From CAYQMF01 sp964418595 (GTDB lineage Bacteria; Planctomycetota; UBA1135; UBA2386), in assembly GCA_964418595.1 (NCBI GenBank), contig CAYQMF010000012.1, forward strand, positions 1 to 64,000: a stretch of 64,000 bases of DNA, in the 5' to 3' direction. A model generated the notes under the pieces. The model was not told the origin of the DNA and ran no database searches. It saw only the letters and a list, made by a program, of their open reading frames with translations. Within the stretch, counting starts at the first letter, position 1. Each line of letters opens with the position of its first letter. Positions 36,752 through 48,497 of this stretch are shown piece by piece. The translations under genes and the position numbers were made by a program.

Positions 36752-37353
36752 GCGACTTCATCTCCCAGGAAGCTCCGAAGGGCAGGGTGATCTCGCAGCA
36801 CCTGCTCGAGCGCGACGTGGGCTCGGGCCAGCCGCGACTTCACCGTTCCCAAGGACACATCCAAAGCAGAGGCCAGGTCTTCGTAGCTCATGCCCTCGAG
36901 GTAGCGCAGGGCGAGGACTGCACGCAGCTTGGGACTCAGTTCGAGCAGCGCCGCCTGGATGACTTCGCCGATCTCGCTGACGTTGGCGGCAGCCACCGGA
37001 TCGCCATCGGCCGCCTCCGGATCGACCCCGGCACCATCGAGACTGGTCGGGGCCCGGCGCGGCCGGCGAGATCGGAGCTGGTCGATCGAGCAGTTCACGA
37101 CCAAGCGGAACAGCCACGTCGAGAACAGGGAGCTGGCCCGGAAGCTGGCGATCTTGCGGAAGACGAGGCTGAAGCTCTCCTGGACGGCATCCAGGGCGTC
37201 GGCGGCGTTGCCCGTGATTCGGTACGCTATGCCGTATACGCGATCGCGGTACTTGGCGTAGAGCGCTTCGAACGCCGCCTCGAACGCATCATCGTCCGGC
37301 GCCTGGCACAGCCGCACCTCGGCATGATCCGGGTCATCGAACGGGCGGTCCAC
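36748..37353 (-). CDS. ECF RNA polymerase sigma factor (RpoE-like)
   Basis: A 201-residue ECF sigma factor. Region 2 runs from FEALYAKYRDRVYGIAYRI through DALDAVQESFSLVF and SLFSTWLFRLVVN (about 30-90). Region 4 contains RAVLALRYLEGMSYEDLA and the recognition helix VSLGTVKSRLARAH (about 140-185). A GTG at 37353 is the best start: upstream in-frame sequence is not sigma-like and would run into the previous gene. It forms a stress module with the overlapping anti-sigma gene and the RseB-like gene. Self-regulation is expected, but I could not assign a promoter. Confidence 0.85.
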   Translation of the reverse strand: MDRPFDDPDHAEVRLCQAPDDDAFEAAFEALYAKYRDRVYGIAYRITGNAADALDAVQESFSLVFRKIASFRASSLFSTWLFRLVVNCSIDQLRSRRPRRAPTSLDGAGVDPEAADGDPVAAANVSEIGEVIQAALLELSPKLRAVLALRYLEGMSYEDLASALDVSLGTVKSRLARAHVALEQVLRDHPALRSFLGDEVA

Positions 37354-37457
37354 GCTCGCTGCGACGGAATCGACACGGCCAGATGTTCCGTGGATTGGGG
37401 CCGGTGAGCCACCGAGGACCGGGTGTCGCTCGTGCGATCCGCCCACGGCGGACGCAC

Positions 37458-38363
37458 TCAGCCCCCGGTGATGGTCGTGAGCCCGTCCGGGACGAAGATC
37501 ATCGCCCCAGCCGACTGGTCGCACGACACGTTGCACTTCAACCCGTTGGCAGGCTCGCACGCGGCACGGTTCACCTCGCAGATGTGTCCCCCTGGGGTCG
37601 AGCCGATGACGGCCAGTTCCATCTCGCACACCTTGTTGCGTCGGAAGAACGAGCTCGAAGACGACGAGTCCGACAGCGTCTGCAGCATGAACCGGTCCGA
37701 GATGGAATCCAGGCCCGCGGGCATGAGCGCAGTTGCCGAGCCTCCGACGCTCATGACGTAGCTTCCAGTGACGAACACTCGCCCCCCCACCGACGCGCGA
37801 GCCGAAACCGTGCAGGGCAGGAGGTGCGCGAACTCACTCGTGCGCGCCAGCAACATCGTGAGCACCGCGTACGACCCACCACCGTTCGCTGGGAGCATCG
37901 TGATCCGGAACGGCGTCTGGCCGAAGAGTTCCCCGATGGGCACGGAAACGCCGGTTGTGTGGATCTGCGGCAGGAACCAGTCGATGCTCGGCATTCCGCT
38001 CGCGAAGCGGAACAGGCAGTGCAACCAGATCTCACCCTGGCCGTCCTCGGCGCCGTTGAACTCCGACACCAGCAGCCGCATCTCGTGATCGAACGGCTTG
38101 GCCGCCGTGAATGCGAACGGCGCAGTGTGCTGCGTGATCTCTAGAAAATCGTCCTGCCCGTCGCCATCCGAGTCGGCTCGCGTCGGATCCGAGAACACGA
38201 CCCACTCGAGCATGTCCGGTACGAGGTCGCCGTCCGTGTCGCGGAAAGGGTCCGCCCCCGACGCTGCTCGAACCACGTTCTCGTTCCGCACGGATGCCCA
38301 GGTCATCGCCGCGCAAGCGAAGCTTAGAGTCACCCACATGGTGCGTCGGGAAACTGCCATCAT
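37458..38363 (-). CDS. Secreted protein with thrombospondin-type-3-like calcium motifs
   Basis: A 301-residue protein with a signal peptide (MMAVSRRTMWVTLSFACAAMTWA). Residues about 35-80 contain DTDGDLVPDMLEW and DSDGDGQDDFLE, Asp-rich calcium loops of the thrombospondin type 3 kind. A beta-rich domain follows, with five cysteines in the last 60 residues and a Ser run (SDSSSSSSFF) near residue 233. It is a cell-surface or extracellular protein of unknown role. It lies 104 bp upstream of the ECF sigma gene on the same strand and might belong to its regulon. Confidence 0.72.
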   Translation of the reverse strand: MMAVSRRTMWVTLSFACAAMTWASVRNENVVRAASGADPFRDTDGDLVPDMLEWVVFSDPTRADSDGDGQDDFLEITQHTAPFAFTAAKPFDHEMRLLVSEFNGAEDGQGEIWLHCLFRFASGMPSIDWFLPQIHTTGVSVPIGELFGQTPFRITMLPANGGGSYAVLTMLLARTSEFAHLLPCTVSARASVGGRVFVTGSYVMSVGGSATALMPAGLDSISDRFMLQTLSDSSSSSSFFRRNKVCEMELAVIGSTPGGHICEVNRAACEPANGLKCNVSCDQSAGAMIFVPDGLTTITGG

Positions 38364-38542
38364 CGAGTTGGGTTCTTGGTCGCGGGCCGGAACCGGATGG
38401 GAGGGGGAGGAAGGAGTCTACCGATTCGACCCCCGCCTGACGAGCCGGGGGTGCGTTCCCACCGGGTTGTTTTCGAGGGGGGGTCTCGATAAGAGGATGC
38501 GCTGCTATCTAGCCGCCTCCACCGGCGGAGTCACACGATCGA

Positions 38543-38619
<77 letters not shown>

Positions 38620-38698
38620 CTTCATTCGCGAAACCGGATACCTGCCGCACGCGGACCATGGCCCCCGGCCCATCGACCCCGTCGCCGCCTCCACGGAG

Positions 38699-40450
38699 AT
38701 GACCCGCCTGCGTTTCTCGGTGGACGCGCGCCAGCCGCACGAGCGTCGCTTCCGGGTCGCGCTCGAGATCGACGCTCGGGGAGACCGTTCACTCGAGCTC
38801 TTCCACCCGACCTGGACTCCGGGCTCGTACCTGATCCGCGAGCACCAGCGCCACCTCGTCGGGTTCTGCGCCCGCGATGCCGACAGCGGGGAATGCCTGC
38901 CCGTGGCGAAGTCGGCGAAGAACCGCTACCGCGTGACGATGGCTGCGAACACGGCGCGAATCGTCGTGACCTACGAGGTGTACGCGCACGAGCTGTCGGT
39001 GCGGACCGCGCACCTCACCTCCGAACACGCGTTCTGGAATGGGGTGAGCCTCTTCTTGTGGCCGGTCGGGGAGCCCGCCGCGAGCGCTGACATCGACGTG
39101 CTGCTCCCTGCGGGTTGGCAACTGTGGTGCCCACTGCCGACCTCGACACTCGAGGACCGCGTGCGCCTGCACGCGGCGTCGTACCCTGCGCTGGTCGATG
39201 CCCCCGCCCTCGCAGCCGCGCACGCGACCGTCATCTCGTTCGAGGCACTCGGCCGCCCGCACCGGTTCGTCTTCGATGGCCTTGCTCCGCTCTCACCACC
39301 CTCCGACCTCGCGGCCCACGCGAAGTCCGTCGTCGAACACGCCGCGCGTGTGTTCGGGGTCACCGCGCTCCCGTACGAACGGTACGACTTCCTGACCCTC
39401 GCCAGCGACGGGGCGAGGGGCGGACTCGAACACGCCGACTGCTCCGTGCTCCTCGTGCCTCGCACCGCCCTCGCCCAGGGCAAGGGCTATCGCGAGTTCA
39501 TGGGCCTCGTCGCGCACGAACACTTCCACGTGTTCAACGTCAAGCGGATGCGCCCCGCCGATCTCTGGGACCTGGACTACGAGCGCGAGAACCACACACG
39601 GCTGCTATGGGTCGCCGAGGGCTTCACCGCGTACTACGACGATCTCCTCTGCCGGCGCGCCGGCGTGCTCACGCGGGATCGCTACCTGCAGATCGTCGCG
39701 GACAACATCGCGGACGCTCACCGCACGCCCGGTCGCCTGGTGCACCCCCTCGCCGACAGCTCCTACGACGCGTGGATCAAGTTCTATCGGCCCGACGAGG
39801 ACATCCGGAACTCGTCGCAGAGCTACTACGTGAACGGCGGCCTCGCCGCCATGTGTCTCGACCTGACCATCCGTTCGGCGACGGAGGCGCAGCGCAGTCT
39901 CGACGACGCCATGGCACGCCTCTGGCAGAGGACATGGCTCGAGCACCGAGGCTTCACGCATGACGACGTCGTCGAGGCCGTCTCGTGGGCTGCCGGTCGC
40001 GATCTCGTCGCGCTCGTCGCGGAGCTGGTCTACGGACCTTTCGACCCGGACTTCGCGGCCGTGCTGGCCGGGGCCGGCCTGAGCCTCGTCGCAGTGCCGC
40101 CAGGCACGGACGCGGCACCGGACCTCGGGCTCGACCTCCGGAGCGGCACGACCAACGTCGCGGTCGTGTTGCGCGGGGGACGCGCGGCCCGCGCCGGGCT
40201 CGCACCCGGCGATGAGATCCTCGCTCTGCAAGGCCTGCGCGTCTCGGCGACGAACTTCGAGGACACCCTGCGTGCCGTCTCCCTCGAGACCGCCTCGATC
40301 GCACTGCTGGTGGCGCGCCAGGGCGTCGTGCGCGAGCTGCTCGTCTCGCCCGAACCCCCGACCGGACGACCCGCCTACAAGATCGATGTGCTTCCCGACG
40401 CGGCTGCCGAGCAACAGGCCGTGCGACGCGCGTGGCTCGCGGAGGCCTGA
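38699..40450 (+). CDS. M61-family metallopeptidase with PDZ domain
   Basis: A 583-residue M61 (glycyl aminopeptidase-type) protein. An N-terminal beta domain (about 1-165) has TWTPGSYLIREHQRH, typical of M61. The zinc site is HEHFH (His273-His277), with Glu307 as the likely third ligand in WVAEGFTAYYDD. Residues about 462-545 form a PDZ domain (GRAARAGLAPGDEILALQG). There is no signal peptide, so it is cytosolic or leaderless. It probably cleaves peptides at acidic or glycine N-termini. It starts 79 bp after the tRNA gene and stands alone. Confidence 0.9.
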   Translation: MTRLRFSVDARQPHERRFRVALEIDARGDRSLELFHPTWTPGSYLIREHQRHLVGFCARDADSGECLPVAKSAKNRYRVTMAANTARIVVTYEVYAHELSVRTAHLTSEHAFWNGVSLFLWPVGEPAASADIDVLLPAGWQLWCPLPTSTLEDRVRLHAASYPALVDAPALAAAHATVISFEALGRPHRFVFDGLAPLSPPSDLAAHAKSVVEHAARVFGVTALPYERYDFLTLASDGARGGLEHADCSVLLVPRTALAQGKGYREFMGLVAHEHFHVFNVKRMRPADLWDLDYERENHTRLLWVAEGFTAYYDDLLCRRAGVLTRDRYLQIVADNIADAHRTPGRLVHPLADSSYDAWIKFYRPDEDIRNSSQSYYVNGGLAAMCLDLTIRSATEAQRSLDDAMARLWQRTWLEHRGFTHDDVVEAVSWAAGRDLVALVAELVYGPFDPDFAAVLAGAGLSLVAVPPGTDAAPDLGLDLRSGTTNVAVVLRGGRAARAGLAPGDEILALQGLRVSATNFEDTLRAVSLETASIALLVARQGVVRELLVSPEPPTGRPAYKIDVLPDAAAEQQAVRRAWLAEA

Positions 40451-40474
40451 GCTCCCGATGCGCCACGCCCACCG

Positions 40475-40744
40475 TCAGCAGCCGTGACTCCCATCGCAGA
40501 AGGGGGCGTTTCGCGTCTCCCCGCACGCACACCAGATCACCGTCGCGGGTGCGTCGAGCACGATCTTCAGCGGCGTGGTCTCCGACCCACGATGCGTGCC
40601 GTCGCACAAGGGATACGTCGCGCTCCGCTTGCACCGACACCACGCGTGCTTGCCGGCGGCGCAGCGGGCAACGTACGGGCCGCGCTGCGGTCGACCGGGC
40701 GGCGGCAACGGCGGCGTGCTGTTCTCACCCGTGTCCGGACTCAA
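40475..40744 (-). CDS. Tandem CDGSH iron-sulfur protein
   Basis: An 89-residue protein with two CDGSH-type cluster motifs. The first uses Cys36, Cys38, Cys47 and His51 (CRC, then LCDGTH); the second uses Cys72, Cys74, Cys83 and His87 (CAC, then FCDGSH). Each should hold a [2Fe-2S] cluster in a pseudo-dimer within one chain, as in the tandem bacterial and MitoNEET-related Miner2 proteins. Its ATG overlaps the lexA stop (ATGA), so it is co-translated with the SOS repressor, an unexpected link between Fe-S redox chemistry and DNA damage control. Confidence 0.88.
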   Translation of the reverse strand: MSPDTGENSTPPLPPPGRPQRGPYVARCAAGKHAWCRCKRSATYPLCDGTHRGSETTPLKIVLDAPATVIWCACGETRNAPFCDGSHGC

Positions 40745-41361
40745 CGGAAGCGCCTGATCACACCCTTGACGATGCCGCGGATCTCGACGTCCGTCACGAA
40801 GATCGGCGCCATGGTCTCATTGGCCGGCTGAAGGCGGACGACGCCATTCTTCTCGCGGTAGTAGCGCTTCAGCGTCGCCTCTTCCCCCGCGAGGATCGCG
40901 ACCACGATCTGGCCGTTGCGGGGAGATTTGTGTGACTCGACCACGACGAGGTCGCCATCGGCGATGTGGTCCTCGATCATCGAGTTGCCGCGCACTTCGA
41001 GGAGGAACACGCCGTCGCCAGTCGGCACGAGATCGACCAGACGCAACTCCTCCCGGTCTTCCACAGCCTGGATGGGCTGCCCCGCCCGGATGCGGCCGAG
41101 CAGCGGAAGCGACGGCTCGTCCCGTCCCGCGTCCTCGGTTCCGTCGGGATCGAAGATCACCGCCACCGCCCTCGACCGTCCCGGCTCGCGAACGATCGCG
41201 CCCTTGGCCTCCAGGTGGCGAAGGTGCTCATGGATCGTGATCTTGTTGACCCCGAGTGCCTGCGCGGCCTCGTCGAGCGTCGGTGAGATCCCGTGCTCGC
41301 TGCGGTAGTCGCGGAAGAAGCGCAGCACCGCGATCTGGCGCTCGGTCAGCATGATTGGCAT
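40741..41361 (-). CDS. lexA: SOS repressor LexA
   Basis: A 206-residue LexA with winged-helix DNA-binding domain (about 1-66, TLDEAAQALGVNKITIHEHL as the reading helix region), self-cleavage bond Ala93-Gly94 (RIRAGQPI), and the Ser127 (GNSM) and Lys165 (TLKRY) dyad. All catalytic residues are intact. The recognition helix VNKITIHEHL differs from the E. coli sequence, so the operator may differ too. GAGGA lies a few bases before the ATG at 41361. It is coupled to the CDGSH gene downstream and preceded by a small membrane-protein gene. Confidence 0.93.
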   Translation of the reverse strand: MPIMLTERQIAVLRFFRDYRSEHGISPTLDEAAQALGVNKITIHEHLRHLEAKGAIVREPGRSRAVAVIFDPDGTEDAGRDEPSLPLLGRIRAGQPIQAVEDREELRLVDLVPTGDGVFLLEVRGNSMIEDHIADGDLVVVESHKSPRNGQIVVAILAGEEATLKRYYREKNGVVRLQPANETMAPIFVTDVEIRGIVKGVIRRFR

Positions 41362-41398
41362 GGGATCCTCACATCACGCGTCGCTTGGACGGGCAGTT

Positions 41399-41412
41399 GA
41401 ACAACCACGAAC
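41399..41412 (-). promoter_or_regulatory. Candidate LexA operator upstream of lexA
   Basis: The direct repeat GTTC-N6-GTTC lies 38-51 bp upstream of the lexA start on the coding strand. It resembles the alphaproteobacterial LexA box GTTC-N7-GTTC, with one base less spacing. Position suits autoregulation; identity is unproven. Confidence 0.3.
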
Positions 41413-41467
41413 GGAAGGCCGGACAACGGGAAGGAAAACGAGAGGCGACGAGGGACACGGACGCGCT

Positions 41468-41941
41468 TCAGAACACGAGCGCCGCGAACACGAAGCACGC
41501 CAACAGTACGCCCGCTCCCAACATCTCCGCAGCCAGCGAGCGCCGTTCGCTCGAATCGGGCCGGAGGACGCCCATCGATGACCGCACTTGATCCGCTCTC
41601 TCTGGTGATGGTTGCAACGGCACCACCGCCGGAACACCCCTCGACACACGCGCTTCCACAGGATCTGTCGCAGGAGCGCGAAGCGAGACCACGAAGCGTC
41701 CCTCCATGCGCTCGCCGCGAGGGATCGCAGTCGGAGTCGCGCCACGCGCCGAAGAAGACGCCGAAGGAGTCACGGGGGCGCGGACCGGTCGGACGCGAAG
41801 CCCCTGAACCATCGACCAGGCCCCGCCAGCGGACACTTCGGCCTGATCGGATCGACCTGCCATCGGAGTCCGGACGGGTCGCGGAGGCCGGGCGTACCAC
41901 ACGTTGGCGGGCGGAACACGATGCGTCGGGAGTGTTGTCAT
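41468..41941 (-). CDS. Small protein with C-terminal membrane helix, upstream of lexA
   Basis: A 157-residue protein: a long Pro/Arg/Ser-rich, probably disordered cytoplasmic part (about 1-130) and one C-terminal hydrophobic helix (LGAGVLLACFVFAALVF). AAAGG lies about 10 bp before the ATG. It is encoded directly upstream of lexA on the same strand. Small single-helix proteins beside lexA in other phyla (YneA, DivS, SidA) are SOS-induced division inhibitors, so such a role is possible here but rests on position and topology alone. The low-complexity composition leaves some doubt that it is a real gene. Confidence 0.5.
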   Translation of the reverse strand: MTTLPTHRVPPANVWYARPPRPVRTPMAGRSDQAEVSAGGAWSMVQGLRVRPVRAPVTPSASSSARGATPTAIPRGERMEGRFVVSLRAPATDPVEARVSRGVPAVVPLQPSPERADQVRSSMGVLRPDSSERRSLAAEMLGAGVLLACFVFAALVF

Positions 41942-41982
41942 CGTTAGGCTGCCTTTCGGTTTAGGTTTGGGGCACGTTAGCC

Positions 41983-41997
41983 AAACAAAACGCGAAC
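41983..41997 (-). promoter_or_regulatory. Second candidate LexA-type box
   Basis: GTTC-N7-GTTT, one mismatch from the alphaproteobacterial LexA consensus GTTC-N7-GTTC, lies about 42-56 bp upstream of the start of the small membrane-protein gene, within an AT-richer spot (AAACAAAA) between divergent genes. It is suggestive in combination with the lexA-proximal repeat, but unproven. Confidence 0.25.
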
Positions 41998-42098
41998 GCA
42001 AGCCCCGCGCGGCGAATCCTTCCCTTCACTCCCCCGCGGTGCCACCGGTAGGGTGGCGACCCAGGCTTCCTCACCGACCGGCCGCAGGCACCCACTCG

Positions 42099-45188
<3,090 letters not shown>

Positions 45189-45225
45189 CGCGCGCACCGG
45201 CGGCGCCGCGGGCTATCATCCCCCC

Positions 45226-46809
45226 GTGAACCGCACCCCCGACGCAGCCTGGACCCTCAAGCCCATCGAGGCGGACGGTCTTCCGCCCAGGATCGAGATC
45301 GGGGCCGATGGTCTGGGGCTCGGCCGCGCAGCCACGAATCAGGTCTGCCTCGCCGCGGAAGCCTACCCGCACGTGTCCGCGCACCACGCCCGCCTGCGCA
45401 TCGACACCGATGGCACGCCCGTGGTCGAGGACCTCGGCTCGCGCAACGGCACCTACGTGAACGGCAAGGCCGTCTCCACCAAGCGCCTGCACGATGGCGA
45501 CACCATCCGCCTCGGCGCCCAGGGGCCGCAGTTCGTGATCGAGAACACGGTGTTGGCGGGTCCAGCCACGGTGGTCGACGTGGTCTCGTTGCCGCGGCCC
45601 CGAACGGAGCTGAGCGAGACGACCGTGTTCCGCGTGCGCCGCGCGCTCGGGCTCCCCGAAGACGCCGACGTCGGCGAGCTGGTGCGGACGAGCGAGCGCC
45701 GGTCCCGCCGCTGGCTCGGAGTCGCCGCCGTCGCGGGCGTGATCGTGGTCGCAGGCTCCGCGTACGCCGTGCACGCGTCGGGCCGCGACGAGGTCGCGCG
45801 CCTCGAGCGCCTCAACGCCGAACTGCAGAGCCGGGTGGTCTCGAACGCCGAGTTGATCGAGAAGGAGCGTGCGGCGTGGGATGCCCAGCGCGAGCGCCTG
45901 CAGGCGGAGCGCACCGCGCTCCAGGCGCGCATCCAGCAGCTCGCCGAGCACGAGGAATCGGCGTCGGCCGAACTCGCGAGCCTGCGCACCGACCTGTCGC
46001 AGACCAACACCGCTCTCGCCCGTTTCGATCCACTCACCCTCGATCACGCGCGACAGGTCGAAGTCGTGCGCGTGCAGCGGGCGGTGGTCTTCGTCGAAAC
46101 CAAGATCCGGTACCGCAGCAGCAAGACCGGGCTCGCCCTGCGCCGCCGCCAGATTCCGGGCCAGGAAGACGGGCAGGTGACGTTCGACGAGGACGCCGCC
46201 CTGGTCGAGGAGGAGAGCAGCGGCTCCGGGTTCTGCATCTCGCCCGAAGGGCTCATCGTCAGCAACGCGCACGTCGTGCAGCCGACGGGGTTCGATCGCA
46301 GCTACGACATCGACGAGACCGAGCGGCTCGTCCCGGAGATGCACTACGCCGTCGTCTTCTCCAACAGCGCCGAGCGCCATCCCGCCCGCCTGCTCAAGGT
46401 GCTCACCGACGGCGACGACGACCTCTCGCTGCTCTCGATCGAGCCCTTCCCTGGCATGGCCCATCTCGCCGGCTTCACCACCGACACGAAACCCCCCGCG
46501 CCCGGCGCCGAGGTCTACCTGCACGGGTTCCCGCTGGGCAAGATGGCCATTCAGGACGGCGACCGCGTGGTGGTCTCCAGCTTCCGCGGCATCCTCAGCC
46601 GCGCGGTCTCCAACTGGCTGCAGGTCGACGCGGCCGTACACCCCGGCAACAGCGGCGGCCCGCTGACCGACGGCGCGGGGCGGGTGATCGGCGTGGTCTG
46701 CCGGGTGCAGCGCATCTCCGCCGGCGCCCTCGCGCCGGACATGGGCTACGCGATCCCGATCGACAGGGTCGCACGTCTGCTCCCGCCACCCGCGGAGGCA
46801 GGCAAGTAG
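45226..46809 (+). CDS. FHA-domain membrane protein with trypsin-like protease domain
   Basis: A 527-residue protein from a GTG start. An N-terminal FHA domain (about 28-95; SAHHARL, LGSRNGTYVNG) binds phosphothreonine. A membrane helix follows (about 161-180), then a coiled coil (about 190-270) and a trypsin-like domain with His349 (SNAHVV), Asp399 (DDDLSLLSI) and Ser476 (GNSGGP), all intact. The FHA part faces the cytoplasm and the protease the periplasm. It starts 38 bp after the kinase gene on the same strand, so kinase phosphorylation could signal to this protease through the FHA domain. Confidence 0.88.
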   Translation: MNRTPDAAWTLKPIEADGLPPRIEIGADGLGLGRAATNQVCLAAEAYPHVSAHHARLRIDTDGTPVVEDLGSRNGTYVNGKAVSTKRLHDGDTIRLGAQGPQFVIENTVLAGPATVVDVVSLPRPRTELSETTVFRVRRALGLPEDADVGELVRTSERRSRRWLGVAAVAGVIVVAGSAYAVHASGRDEVARLERLNAELQSRVVSNAELIEKERAAWDAQRERLQAERTALQARIQQLAEHEESASAELASLRTDLSQTNTALARFDPLTLDHARQVEVVRVQRAVVFVETKIRYRSSKTGLALRRRQIPGQEDGQVTFDEDAALVEEESSGSGFCISPEGLIVSNAHVVQPTGFDRSYDIDETERLVPEMHYAVVFSNSAERHPARLLKVLTDGDDDLSLLSIEPFPGMAHLAGFTTDTKPPAPGAEVYLHGFPLGKMAIQDGDRVVVSSFRGILSRAVSNWLQVDAAVHPGNSGGPLTDGAGRVIGVVCRVQRISAGALAPDMGYAIPIDRVARLLPPPAEAGK

Positions 46810-46919
46810 CGCGCACGACGTTTCGTGCTCGCCGTCGTGAGGGAGAAGGCCATACTCCCGCCGTGCCCCGTCCAGACCTCCGCTTGATCCAGCGGCTGTC
46901 CCCTGCCGATCAGTAGTGC

Positions 46920-47555
46920 ATGCCGGTGCCGTTCGAATCGCCCATGGACCGGCTCCGCGCGGAGTGGGATCGCAAGGCCGCCGACGACGCGTTCGCCGCC
47001 TCGTGTCCCGACCGCACCGACTGGACGCCCGAGTCCTTCCGCGCGTCCGGTGACGCCCTGTTCGCAAGGCGCGTCGCGACACACCTGCCCGCATTCGCGG
47101 AAGCGGTCGGTGTGCCGGCGGGACAGTTTCGCGTGCTCGACTTCGGTTGCGGCGCAGGTCGCCTCGTGTCGGCGACGCGCGCGGCCTGCGGCGAAGTACA
47201 CGCCGTCGACGTGAGCCCGAAGATGCTGGCGCGCGCGCACGAAACCGCAGGCGGCCTGTCGAACTGCCGCTTCGCGCTCTCCGACGGGCTGACCCTGCAG
47301 TGCGTGAACCGCCAGACGTACCATCTGGCGCTGTGCATCGACGTCCTCGGCCACCAGCCGTCGGATGCCTTCGTCCGCTATCTCCTGGGGCAGTTCCAGG
47401 ACAAGCTCGTGCCGGGGGGGGTGGTCGTCGCCGACCTCCCTGCCCCCTTCGTCGATGCGCGCGTCGACGCCATCCTCGCGATGCTGCAGCTCACGCGCCT
47501 GCACACCGAGCGCGACGACGGACGACTCTGGCTCCAGTTGCAACGGACCCGCTGA
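46920..47555 (+). CDS. SAM-dependent methyltransferase (class I)
   Basis: A 211-residue methyltransferase with motif I VLDFGCGAGRL (about 73-83), motif II acid in HAVDVSPKML and LVPGGVVVADLP. The N-terminal DRKAADDAFAASC is similar to small ubiquinone- or tetrahydromenaquinone-type methyltransferases, but the substrate is unknown. It starts 110 bp after the FHA-protease gene and stands alone. Confidence 0.75.
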   Translation: MPVPFESPMDRLRAEWDRKAADDAFAASCPDRTDWTPESFRASGDALFARRVATHLPAFAEAVGVPAGQFRVLDFGCGAGRLVSATRAACGEVHAVDVSPKMLARAHETAGGLSNCRFALSDGLTLQCVNRQTYHLALCIDVLGHQPSDAFVRYLLGQFQDKLVPGGVVVADLPAPFVDARVDAILAMLQLTRLHTERDDGRLWLQLQRTR

Positions 47556-47668
47556 GTCTGGCCGCAACCCGCGACCGAGGCTGGAGTTGAGGCTGGGGGA
47601 ACGCGCTGGGGACGACACGCGGAAATCTTCGCGCCAGCAGCGGGTTAGCCGCCTGCCCCGATCCCCGC

Positions 47669-48265
47669 ATGCCGTTCCGAAGAAGCCCGCCCCGCGAGAA
47701 ACGCCAGCCCGTGCCGCTCCGAGCCGTCGTCACCGACTCTCTCCGCCGAGAGCACGACCTCATCCGCCGGGCGGCTTCGATCCTCTCGCGCATGACCGAA
47801 GCCGTGGCGGGCGGCGCTCGCTTGCCGGGCGACGACCTCGCCACCCTGATCCGCTTCCTGCGCGAGTGCGCGGAGCATCAGCATCACCGCAAGGAGGAGT
47901 CGCTGCTCCTCGTGACCTTGGCCGCGCGCGGCGATGACGACGACGCCGAGGGCGTCGGCGAGCTGTTGCGCGACCACGAAGAGACGCGCGAACTGGTGTA
48001 CATGCTGACCCTCTTCTGGGACCCGACGCACGATCTTCCTGCCGATGGACGAGCCGCGTTCACACACGTCGCGAAGACCTACTGCGATCGGATCGAGCGC
48101 CACATGGCGCACGAGGAGGCGAGTTTCTTTCCGCTCGCCGAGCGCATGATCCCGGGCGACGAGAAGCTCGATCTCCTGCGCGAGTTCGCGGCGATCGATC
48201 ACGATCGGCCGTCGGTGGCGGACTGGACCGCCGAGCTGGATCGACTGCAGGCTCGCTGGAGCTAG
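47669..48265 (+). CDS. Hemerythrin-like (HHE) domain protein
   Basis: A 198-residue four-helix protein with the hemerythrin/HHE pattern: REHDLIRRA in helix 1, HQHHRKEE in helix 2, RDHEETREL in helix 3 and HMAHEEASFFPLAE in helix 4, giving His and Glu ligands for a di-iron centre. There is no signal peptide. Such proteins sense or bind oxygen or NO, or store iron. The N-terminal 20 residues are basic; a GTG at 47711 is an alternative start. It is followed by a hairpin-forming region. Confidence 0.8.
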   Translation: MPFRRSPPREKRQPVPLRAVVTDSLRREHDLIRRAASILSRMTEAVAGGARLPGDDLATLIRFLRECAEHQHHRKEESLLLVTLAARGDDDDAEGVGELLRDHEETRELVYMLTLFWDPTHDLPADGRAAFTHVAKTYCDRIERHMAHEEASFFPLAERMIPGDEKLDLLREFAAIDHDRPSVADWTAELDRLQARWS

Positions 48266-48292
48266 AAGCATTCTCCGCCGGGCCCATCGCGA

Positions 48293-48352
48293 CCGGCGGC
48301 CGCAACCCGACGGGTCGCTGCGTCGCTACGCGACGCCAGAAAGGGCCGCCGG
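48293..48352. terminator. Inverted-repeat hairpin after the hemerythrin-like gene
   Basis: A 9-bp perfect outer stem (CCGGCGGCC at 48293-48301 with its complement at 48344-48352) encloses an inner GCGTCG/CGACGC hairpin. It begins 27 bp after the hemerythrin-like stop. There is no T-tract, so it may be a Rho-assisted terminator or a stabilising 3' structure. The rest of the 232-bp gap to 48498 shows no gene. Confidence 0.4.
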
Positions 48353-48497
48353 CGATGTTCTTGTCCGAAGGCGGGCCCCAACCCCGGGCAACCACAGGCT
48401 TGCGTCATCGCCTGATTCGCGCGCCACGCAACGATTCGCGGTGTTGGGGACCCAGGTCGGGTCTTGGTGCCGCTGCGTGCGGGGATACGTTGGCGCC

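Noticed and set aside
38467..38494. Possible promoter (TTGTTT, 16 bp, ATAAGA) upstream of tRNA-Arg
   Set aside because: Only a loose match to -35 and -10 boxes; too weak to list as a feature in a phylum whose promoters are poorly known.
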